Below are positions 1-4,338 of a stretch of DNA of 7,211 nt, one piece after another. Each line of letters opens with the position of its first letter. The first letter of the stretch is position 1. The notes under the pieces were generated by a model. The model searched no databases. It was given only the letters and a program-made list of their open reading frames with translations, and was not told where the DNA came from. Source of the DNA: JAWXBT01 sp964523015 (lineage in GTDB: Bacteria > Bdellovibrionota_C > UBA2361 > J135); the NCBI GenBank assembly GCA_964523015.1, contig CAZFXN010000082.1, positions 1 through 7,211 on the forward strand, written 5' to 3'. Made by a program: the position numbers and the translations under genes.

Positions 1-57
1 TATCATTTAACAAAGAGCCCTTTTGGGTACATTTTTCATTTCACCCGACCATTTTCA

Positions 58-73
58 GGGAACGCTTTATGCA
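58..73 (+). promoter_or_regulatory. Candidate sigma-54 (-24/-12) promoter P1 for paralog A
   Basis: The 16-mer GGGAACGCTTTATGCA fits the sigma-54 consensus TGGCACGN4TTGCW: the -24 GG is at 59-60, the -12 GC at 71-72, with the required 10-nt spacing and matching A, C, G, T and A at other informative positions. Transcription would start near 84 and leave a leader of about 60 nt before the ATG at 144. Bases 59-73 are identical at 14 of 15 positions to the box ahead of paralog B. Only 58 bases lie upstream, so an activator site cannot be judged. Confidence 0.6.
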
Positions 74-143
74 GTGACCCCCATACGCTCGATACGCGAG
101 TCTGGGTTTTGATTTTAGGTTCGTTCTTTTAGGAGAATAAAAA

Positions 144-872
144 ATGAGAAAGATAAGTTTTAAGAAGATTGCATTAGCCGGATTAGTTGGGGTGATGGTG
201 TCGAGCAGTGCGTATGGTGCACCTGTGCATAATAATGATTTTGGCGATCCTAATGTTCCTGATGTAGTTTACAGTCTAAATTCTAGTCATGCCACGACAT
301 CTGTTGAGACAGCAAATACAGCTCAGGCAGTAAATGCACAAAAGGGTGCTAATTTCCAAATTAATCAAGGCTACAACAATCCATTTCTTGCTTGTAATAC
401 TCCGCTAGTTGATACCCTGCCCGCTCAAGCATTCCAGCAGATTATAGCGGCAGTGCAGCAGTTATTCTTTGTTCAACTTACTGAAACGATACAGGGACCA
501 ACAGGGCCACAGCAAGTGAGCATTGATTCAGATCTTGTTCGACTTACTAGTTATTGCACAGGATTAACTGGAGTCACCCAACTTGAGGGTGGTGGCGAAT
601 TGTTCCGCTGGGTTTCTTTCTATATGAGTGGACAATGGCCAGGACAAACTCCTGGTATATGTTATACCCGTAATTTGACTGATATTCTTCCAAGATTACA
701 AGAGTATCATAAGTCTGGTTTGATTCAGGTTCCACTGGCAGTAAAGACTTTGTTTAACCTGGCACAAAACGATCCTACACTAGGGACTATGTCATGTATG
801 GAGAAATTTTGTACTACTATAGAGAGTCCACAGGAGAATGCGTACTGCCCAGCAACTGGATTCCTATACTAA
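144..872 (+). CDS. Exported six-cysteine protein, paralog A (unknown family)
   Basis: This is a 242-aa protein that I do not recognise. The ATG follows AGGAG (131-135) with 8 nt spacing. Residues 1-25 look like a Sec signal peptide: MRKISFKK, a hydrophobic core, then a likely cut AYG^APVHN. The 217-residue mature part has six cysteines (contexts LAC, SYC, GIC, MSC, KFC, AYC), all conserved in paralog B at 1690-2409, which suggests three disulfides and a periplasmic, surface or secreted location. The best conserved blocks are QAVN..KGANF, TPLVD, IQGPTGPQ, MSGQW.GQTPG.CYTRNL, LQEYH and NDP..GTMSCM. Hand alignment with B gives about 58% identity over the mature chain without gaps. It is the first gene of a likely two-gene unit under P1, 55 bp before the next start. 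The function is unknown; its place beside Tad-type pilus genes with the same promoter type makes a surface or appendage role possible, which is inference only. Confidence 0.88.
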   Translation: MRKISFKKIALAGLVGVMVSSSAYGAPVHNNDFGDPNVPDVVYSLNSSHATTSVETANTAQAVNAQKGANFQINQGYNNPFLACNTPLVDTLPAQAFQQIIAAVQQLFFVQLTETIQGPTGPQQVSIDSDLVRLTSYCTGLTGVTQLEGGGELFRWVSFYMSGQWPGQTPGICYTRNLTDILPRLQEYHKSGLIQVPLAVKTLFNLAQNDPTLGTMSCMEKFCTTIESPQENAYCPATGFLY

Positions 873-890
873 AGAGCCTATACTAAAGAG
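863..890 (+). repeat. Perfect 14-bp tandem duplication across the paralog A stop codon
   Basis: CCTATACTAAAGAG occurs twice back to back (863-876 and 877-890). The first copy contains the last codons and TAA stop (870-872) of paralog A. The second copy lies in the intergenic gap and carries a second TAA shifted by 14 nt, hence out of frame. Paralog B has only one copy of the equivalent ending. Confidence 0.95.
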
Positions 891-927
891 ATTGATGAAG
901 TATAAAAAATATAATGGAGAAATTTAT

Positions 928-1449
928 ATGAGAGTCTTAAATAAAAATATGATAATAGCGACACTAGGAATTCTCTTAGCTAGCTCAACGGTTAATGCGC
1001 AGGTATCTTTAAGATCAGTGACTAATAAAGGACTAGCTACCGCGTGCCCCTTAGGCACTATTTGTCCGCCGTCAAGTACTCCGCAACTGTGCTCTCTTGA
1101 AGCTGCCGACGTTATGGATGCTTTATTAAGTACACCGGAAGGTTTTGATCTCACAGTAATTAATGCTTATCAAAATCTCGTTACACAAAAAACAGCAGAT
1201 CTTGAAGCGTGTATGGCAAATCAACCTTTAACACTTATGGCTGATGGTGGAGGATCCGGAGATGGTAGCACTACTCGATCTGATGGGAATACGTCAATGA
1301 AAAGTGGAAGCACTATTCCGGGCACACAAGCTGATTTTCTTAAAGCCCTAGTAGATCATGGAAATTTGATTGGTTCTCCGTCATCGACAAATTCGGTAGA
1401 ACCGGCTGAGGTGTCAGAGGGTGGGTCTTTTATCCTTGCTGATTTTTAG
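928..1449 (+). CDS. Small exported protein with Cys-rich N-terminus and Gly/Ser-rich linker (unknown)
   Basis: This is a 173-aa protein that I do not recognise. The start is ATG 928, preceded by GGAGA (916-920) at 7 nt. The same frame opens earlier at ATG 838, but that start would overlap paralog A and put a charged segment ahead of an ordinary signal peptide. Residues 1-24 form a signal peptide ending VNA^QVSL. The mature chain has four cysteines, in TACPLGTIC, QLC and EAC contexts. It then has a probable helical stretch (AADVMDALL...), a Gly/Ser/Asp/Thr-rich flexible segment around residues 110-135, and an acidic, low-complexity C-terminus. It sits between the two paralogs, follows A by 55 bp with no promoter seen in the gap, and is closed by a strong terminator, so A and this gene are probably cotranscribed. 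It could be a partner, chaperone or co-secreted subunit of A; nothing in the sequence shows which. Confidence 0.8.
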   Translation: MRVLNKNMIIATLGILLASSTVNAQVSLRSVTNKGLATACPLGTICPPSSTPQLCSLEAADVMDALLSTPEGFDLTVINAYQNLVTQKTADLEACMANQPLTLMADGGGSGDGSTTRSDGNTSMKSGSTIPGTQADFLKALVDHGNLIGSPSSTNSVEPAEVSEGGSFILADF

Positions 1450-1494
1450 GATGACAATTGAGGTAAAGCATCAATAGATTTTGGTGCATTAAAG

Positions 1495-1532
1495 AAAGGG
1501 GTCGCCATAATAGCGGCCCCTTTTCATTTTTT
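1495..1532 (+). terminator. Rho-independent terminator after the A/small-protein unit
   Basis: An 11-bp stem pairs AAAGGGGTCGC (1495-1505) with GCGGCCCCTTT (1513-1523), including one T-G wobble, around the 7-nt loop CATAATA. The 3' side runs into TTTTCATTTTTT. It lies 45 bp after the stop of the 928-1449 gene and separates that unit from the paralog B promoter. Confidence 0.88.
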
Positions 1533-1555
1533 CTTTTCGTACACTTTTTAGGAAC

Positions 1556-1580
1556 GTAAAATTTAATAGATAAAATTTAC
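1556..1580. repeat. AT-rich imperfect dyad / direct repeat just upstream of P2
   Basis: GTAAAATTTA (1556-1565) and TAAAATTTAC (1571-1580) flank ATAGA. They form an imperfect inverted repeat (9 of 10 in each arm) and also a direct repeat of TAAAATTTA. The element ends 2-3 bp before the -24 GG of P2. It could be a protein-binding or bendable site, but AT-rich sequence makes chance similarity easy. Confidence 0.35.
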
Positions 1581-1581
1581 T

Positions 1582-1597
1582 TGGAACACTTTATGCA
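1582..1597 (+). promoter_or_regulatory. Candidate sigma-54 (-24/-12) promoter P2 for paralog B
   Basis: The 16-mer TGGAACACTTTATGCA has the -24 GG at 1583-1584 and the -12 GC at 1595-1596, with 10-nt spacing. It matches TGGCACGN4TTGCW except at the C, G and one T positions. Predicted transcription start is near 1608, leaving a leader of about 82 nt to ATG 1690. It is nearly the same box as P1, while the flanking bases differ. Confidence 0.6.
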
Positions 1598-1620
1598 TAG
1601 TAATGCATAGTAATGCATAG
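1591..1620 (+). repeat. Three 10-bp tandem repeats overlapping the P2 -12 element
   Basis: TTATGCATAG is followed by two copies of TAATGCATAG. The first unit contains the -12 GC of P2; the next two place the same ATGCAT palindrome 10 and 20 bp downstream, on either side of the predicted start site. P1 has no such repeat. Confidence 0.9.
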
Positions 1621-1689
1621 TTGTAATGGGTAATTGATTTGTGTTTGGATATTGAATGGGTGCGTTGTCAATCTTTTTTGAGAAAGCAG

Positions 1690-2409
1690 ATGAAAAATAA
1701 AGGTTATATAGTTTTTGGCTTAGTTGCTCTTATAGTATCTACGGCTGTCTATGCAGAGCCATATCATAATTATGATAAAGGGCATCCAACAATTCCTGAT
1801 TTATTTGAATCTAAGAATGCTGCTCAGGTTACTACTTCACTAGAAACAGGAAATACAATACAGGCAGTAAATACTGTAAAGGGTGCAAATTTTAATGTAA
1901 ATGCTGCTCACTATAATAAGCTTATTCAGTGTGCAACACCTCTAGTTGATAAGCTTTCCCCACAGGGATTTAATCAAATAGTTGCGGCTATTCAAAATTT
2001 ATTTTTCCTACAGATTTCAAAGGTAATTCAAGGACCAACTGGCCCCCAAACTGTATACGAAGATACTGATATGGTTAGGTTGACGAAATTCTGCATAAAT
2101 AATAGTGGTGTTACACAATTAGCTGGTGGAGGTGCATTGTATCGTTGGCTTACTTTCTTTATGAGTGGACAATGGCAAGGCCAAACCCCTGGAGTCTGTT
2201 ACACAAGAAATTTACCTGAAATACTTTTAAGGCTTCAAGAGTATCATCAGCTTGGAATTGTTGGTGTGCCACAGGAGATACAAAATTTATATAATCTGGA
2301 TCAGAATGATCCAAACTTTGGTACAATGTCATGTATGAAAAAGTATTGTACTACAGTTGAAACCTTTGAAACCAATGCATACTGTCCACGAAACGGTTAT
2401 CCATATTAA
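1690..2409 (+). CDS. Exported six-cysteine protein, paralog B (unknown family)
   Basis: This is a 239-aa protein from ATG 1690, and a paralog of the 144-872 product. The frame is open back to TTG 1639. ATG 1690 is preferred because it gives a compact signal peptide (22 aa, cut VYA^EPYHN) and a mature chain of 217 residues, exactly as in A. TTG 1678 (reading MRKQMKNK...) would resemble the MRK start of A and cannot be excluded; the ribosome-binding sequence is weak for both. All six cysteines of A are kept (IQC, KFC, GVC, MSC, KYC, AYC), as are the blocks IQGPTGPQ, MSGQW.GQTPG and LQEYH. Conservation is weakest at residues about 15-25 and 50-58 of the mature chain. It appears to be a single-gene unit between P2 and the terminator at 2442. 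The paralogs may be alternative or paired subunits. The molecular role is unknown. Confidence 0.87.
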   Translation: MKNKGYIVFGLVALIVSTAVYAEPYHNYDKGHPTIPDLFESKNAAQVTTSLETGNTIQAVNTVKGANFNVNAAHYNKLIQCATPLVDKLSPQGFNQIVAAIQNLFFLQISKVIQGPTGPQTVYEDTDMVRLTKFCINNSGVTQLAGGGALYRWLTFFMSGQWQGQTPGVCYTRNLPEILLRLQEYHQLGIVGVPQEIQNLYNLDQNDPNFGTMSCMKKYCTTVETFETNAYCPRNGYPY

Positions 2410-2441
2410 ATTCTGCAGTGATTAGTACTAATTCATAGGGG

Positions 2442-2483
2442 AAAAAAGATAGAACACAACGTTATGTGTTCTATCTTTTTTTT
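2442..2483. terminator. Bidirectional rho-independent terminator between converging genes
   Basis: AAAAAAGATAGAACACA (2442-2458) pairs perfectly with TGTGTTCTATCTTTTTT (2465-2481) around the loop ACGTTA, followed by two more T. The 12-bp core stem flanked by A6 and T8 tracts can stop transcripts from either side. It serves paralog B from the left and the minus-strand Flp-like gene (ending at 2579) from the right. Confidence 0.92.
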
Positions 2484-2550
2484 ACGTTGCTCTCGGACGA
2501 TGTGTGTTTAAGTGATATCAATAAGACACAAGTCAATCTGGTTATTTTTG

Positions 2551-2603
2551 AAGGAAGTTAGCTTTTCGAATAGAGACCTTAAGGAAGTAGGCCCTTTGGA
2601 TAG
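2551..2603. repeat. Imperfect 30-bp-period direct repeat at the 3' end of the Flp-like gene
   Basis: AAGGAAGTTAGCTTTTCGAA plus TAG (2551-2573) and AAGGAAGTAGGCCCTTTGGA plus TAG (2581-2603) match at 17 of 23 positions. The right copy encodes the last residues of the minus-strand Flp-like protein; the left copy lies just beyond its stop codon. Confidence 0.5.
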
Positions 2604-2782
2604 GAAGAATTAAGACTAAATGCTGTCTGCTGTTGAGTTTTTAAATTTGCTAACGATTGCGTTAAGCTTGGGGTTGCTACTGAAAGGATTAGTATAAAGA
2701 CAGTAATTAGAATGCCTGCCTCAAGTAATTGGACTCCTTTTTCAGAGTTCCTTGATTTTTTATGTTTTAGAACTGTTTTCAA
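2579..2782 (-). CDS. Flp-like pilin / small pseudopilin (Tad-type)
   Basis: This is a 67-aa protein starting at TTG (2782-2780). The start is supported by a near-ideal GGAGGT (2793-2788, minus strand) 5 nt ahead and by a sigma-54-type promoter just upstream. A 16-residue basic leader, MKTVLKHKKSRNSEKG, precedes VQLLEAG, so G16 is the -1 residue and E21 is +5. This is the G^xxxxE site cut by TadV/type IV prepilin peptidases in Flp-type pilins. A hydrophobic helix follows (ILITVFILILSVATPSL), then SLANLKTQQQTAF. The 51-residue mature size suits the Flp family, and the predicted place is inner membrane then pilus fibre. Differences from textbook Flp are Ala rather than Tyr/Phe at +6 and a tail ending in SYPKGLLP. 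It diverges from the TadE-like gene. It could be the major pilin or a minor pseudopilin. The pseudopilin nature is well supported; the precise role is not. Confidence 0.8.
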   Translation of the reverse strand: MKTVLKHKKSRNSEKGVQLLEAGILITVFILILSVATPSLTQSLANLKTQQQTAFSLNSSYPKGLLP

Positions 2783-2810
2783 CGGACACCTCCACCAACT
2801 ACATTATCTC

Positions 2811-2826
2811 TGCAAATTATGTACCA
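2811..2826 (-). promoter_or_regulatory. Candidate sigma-54 (-24/-12) promoter P3 for the Flp-like gene
   Basis: Read on the minus strand, TGGTACATAATTTGCA has GG at 2825-2824 and GC at 2813-2812, with 10-nt spacing. It matches TGGCACGN4TTGCW at every informative position except two. The predicted start near 2800 gives an 18-nt leader that contains the GGAGGT ribosome site and then the TTG start, a very tidy arrangement. Confidence 0.68.
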
Positions 2827-2836
2827 TATGTTATTG

Positions 2837-2853
2837 CTAAATCTAATATTTAG
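2837..2853. promoter_or_regulatory. Perfect 6-bp dyad in the divergent promoter region
   Basis: CTAAAT and ATTTAG form an inverted repeat around CTAAT. It lies between the divergent candidate promoters P3 and P4, at about -38 to -54 from the P3 start and -80 to -95 from the P4 start. It is a candidate regulator-binding site; the AT-rich arms limit the weight of the evidence. Confidence 0.35.
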
Positions 2854-2896
2854 GTAACCAAACTATCATTTGTAGTGACATTTTAAAGAGTTACCT
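2852..2896. promoter_or_regulatory. Spaced inverted repeat AGGTAAC / GTTACCT between divergent promoters
   Basis: AGGTAAC (2852-2858) is exactly complementary to GTTACCT (2890-2896), 31 bp apart. Both arms lie upstream of both candidate sigma-54 promoters, where an NtrC-type activator would be expected to bind. Whether they work as one split site or two half-sites cannot be told. Confidence 0.35.
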
Positions 2897-2905
2897 CAAT
2901 ATGTT

Positions 2906-2921
2906 GGGCATGGTAATTGCT
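2906..2921 (+). promoter_or_regulatory. Candidate sigma-54 (-24/-12) promoter P4 for the TadE-like gene
   Basis: GGGCATGGTAATTGCT has the -24 GG at 2907-2908 and the -12 GC at 2919-2920 with 10-nt spacing. The core GGCA and TTGCT match the consensus exactly. The predicted start is near 2932, only about two bases before the GTG start codon at 2934, so the transcript would be essentially leaderless if the call is right. Confidence 0.55.
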
Positions 2922-2933
2922 GAACTATAGGGT

Positions 2934-3542
2934 GTGAACAATACACCAAAAAAACTAATAAAATTTACTAGGAGCACGGCCGCATGTCAGCGTGGCTCAG
3001 GCATGATTGAAGCAACAATTGTTGTGCCGTTACTTTTGTTTTGTGTCATCCTTGGCGTAGACCTTATTACTTTAGCGAGATATTCCTCTGCCATGCACTG
3101 GTTAGCAATTACAGCTGCACGTGTTTCCTCTGTTGAGACCCCGGATGATGGATCTGTGACTGCCCCGACTTCAACTCAATTAAAGCTTCCACAGTTGGCC
3201 GCACAGCCGGCATATCTTCCGTCATATATCCAAGCAAATACAGGTTGCAAAACATTGCCACTTAATGAGCAAAGATTGAGAGTTCTCAATCTTGCGCTAG
3301 GTGAAGCGCAGCGTGTTTTGTCAAAGAAAGCAAAAACTGCATCGACATGGATAATCCCAGCGGATGTAGATGCCCAGACTATGCCATTAGCCGGAGAGAT
3401 GATTGTCGTTCCTGTGCAATGTGATGAGAACCCTGAGCCGGGTAAAGTTACAGATTGGAAGGCATGCATGAATATTCCATTGATGCTTTTAGGTTCAAAG
3501 TATGTTTGTTTTACAGCAGGATCCTCATATTGGGATATATGA
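2934..3542 (+). CDS. TadE-like minor pseudopilin
   Basis: This is a 202-aa protein from GTG 2934. An in-frame TAG lies at 2928 and there is no in-frame ATG until 3003, which would cut into the leader. A basic leader ends ...ACQRG (residue 21), followed by SGMIEATIVVPLLLF. G21 and E26 form the G^xxxxE prepilin-peptidase site, and IEATIVVPLLLFCVI is a typical TadE membrane helix (TadE-like family, compare VEFALVLPLLL). The mature domain is periplasmic, with four cysteines after the helix (GCK, QCD, ACM, VCF). In Tad systems TadE and TadF are processed pseudopilins needed for pilus assembly. It is the first of three plus-strand genes; the 81-bp gap to the next has no clear promoter or terminator. 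There is no ribosome site at a proper distance from GTG. AGGAG at 2970-2974 instead points to an out-of-frame ATG at 2984 that opens only eight codons. The last codons and TGA are tandemly duplicated. Confidence 0.82.
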   Translation: MNNTPKKLIKFTRSTAACQRGSGMIEATIVVPLLLFCVILGVDLITLARYSSAMHWLAITAARVSSVETPDDGSVTAPTSTQLKLPQLAAQPAYLPSYIQANTGCKTLPLNEQRLRVLNLALGEAQRVLSKKAKTASTWIIPADVDAQTMPLAGEMIVVPVQCDENPEPGKVTDWKACMNIPLMLLGSKYVCFTAGSSYWDI

Positions 3543-3554
3543 TGGGATATATGA
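3531..3554 (+). repeat. Perfect 12-bp tandem duplication across the TadE-like stop codon
   Basis: TGGGATATATGA occurs at 3531-3542 and again at 3543-3554. The first copy encodes Trp-Asp-Ile-stop, the end of the TadE-like protein. Because 12 is a multiple of three, the second copy repeats WDI-stop in frame and acts as a reserve stop. Confidence 0.95.
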
Positions 3555-3594
3555 AGCATAATTGCTAGGGAACCCTGGGCGTGTTAATTTTTTG

Positions 3595-3614
3595 GGGGAA
3601 GAAAGGGGAAGAAA
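3595..3614 (+). repeat. Perfect 10-bp tandem duplication of the ribosome-binding region
   Basis: GGGGAAGAAA occurs at 3595-3604 and 3605-3614, just ahead of the ATG at 3624. Each copy holds a purine-rich sequence (GGGGAAG) that could act as a Shine-Dalgarno site; the right one is about 12 nt from the start codon. The duplicate gives two tandem sites at different distances. Confidence 0.9.
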
Positions 3615-3623
3615 AATTACGCC

Positions 3624-4334
3624 ATGTCAAAACTAAAACTAATCACTAATCGAAAAGCCAACGAGGCTGGTGTGTCCGTCATAGAGTTTGCTGTTGGTAT
3701 TATTCTCTTGATATCAATAATTAATGGATTATGGGCAATGCATTCACTGCATGACATGAAACGTAATATTTATTCTGCTCTCTATAACGCCTTTACCCAA
3801 AGCAACATTAGACCATTTACTCTTGATGCTAACGATCAGTTCGCACCTTGGCCATCGTTAATTGTGAATCAGTTTCTACTCACGGAAGTTAATACCAATA
3901 TAATTAATGCTACAACTGCAGGATCTCAACTTTCAGCCATAGCACCAGTTTCCAATTGTAGGGCTGTCATTGGATATTTAGATGTAGGGATATCCGGAGC
4001 GAAGGCCGGTATGGGTTTAGGAACTTTCACCATATCCTCTGACCCCGATGTAATGGCATCCAATGCACCTGTTGATCAGTTGATTGACACTGCTGCAAAT
4101 AACTATGCAAATGAGATGAACGACAAAAAAATTAATGCCGAAGAGTCAAGGATCTTGCTTGATGCCGATACTTTGCCGACGCTTGGCGGGAATGCTGGGT
4201 TACCAGTAACAGCCATTTACCTGCCTTATGCTCCATTCTTTGCTTGGGCCTGTGAAGGAAAGGCTAGTATTTTGTTTAATTTAGTGCCTTTTCAAAATTT
4301 CGCACACTCTGGTGTGTTTAATATCCTTAGGTAG
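3624..4334 (+). CDS. TadE/TadF-like minor pseudopilin
   Basis: This is a 236-aa protein with an ATG start after a duplicated GGGGAAG purine tract. The leader MSKLKLITNRKANEAG ends at G16, followed by VSVIEFAVGIILLISIING: E21 at +5 and F22 at +6 give the full G^xxxxE[YF] prepilin-peptidase motif, better than in its two neighbours. The hydrophobic helix spans about residues 19-37. The remainder should be periplasmic; it has two cysteines (SNC, WAC), an Asn/Ala-rich middle and a C-terminal stretch, LPYAPFFAWACEGKASILF. By position between TadE-like and TadG-like genes it is the likely TadF counterpart, but the sequence alone cannot separate TadE from TadF. It stops 4 bp before the next start, so it is probably translationally coupled to the TadG-like gene. 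It is slightly longer than many TadE/F proteins. Confidence 0.82.
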   Translation: MSKLKLITNRKANEAGVSVIEFAVGIILLISIINGLWAMHSLHDMKRNIYSALYNAFTQSNIRPFTLDANDQFAPWPSLIVNQFLLTEVNTNIINATTAGSQLSAIAPVSNCRAVIGYLDVGISGAKAGMGLGTFTISSDPDVMASNAPVDQLIDTAANNYANEMNDKKINAEESRILLDADTLPTLGGNAGLPVTAIYLPYAPFFAWACEGKASILFNLVPFQNFAHSGVFNILR

Positions 4335-4338
4335 TTTT

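Noticed and set aside
14..28. CCC-TTTT-GGG near the left edge as a terminator of an upstream gene
   Set aside because: The stem is only three to four base pairs, and the upstream gene is outside the window.
77..107. Hairpin in the leader of paralog A (ACCC/GGGT and CTCG/CGAG)
   Set aside because: The stems are short with a large internal loop, and part lies before the predicted transcript start; it is not enough for a riboswitch or attenuator call.
838..927. Upstream extension of the small secreted protein (start at ATG 838)
   Set aside because: It overlaps paralog A and would bury a normal signal peptide behind 30 residues; ATG 928 has a good ribosome site.
924..1154. Minus-strand open frame opposite the small secreted gene
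   Set aside because: It is antisense to a gene with a clear signal peptide and ribosome site; it has no recognisable features.
1639..1689. TTG 1639 as start of paralog B
   Set aside because: It would add 17 residues with Trp and Cys before the signal peptide; paralog A has nothing equivalent.
3176..3559. Minus-strand frame opposite the TadE-like gene
   Set aside because: It is a shadow of the coding strand without a ribosome site or a protein-like pattern.
3567..3576. AGGGAACCCT palindrome between TadE-like and TadF-like genes as a terminator
   Set aside because: There are only four base pairs with a 2-nt loop; the following T run is not adjacent. It is too weak to stop transcription.
4312..4338. 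GTG 4312 as start of the TadG-like protein
   Set aside because: It overlaps the upstream gene and lacks a ribosome site; ATG 4339 with AGG 7 nt before it fits better.
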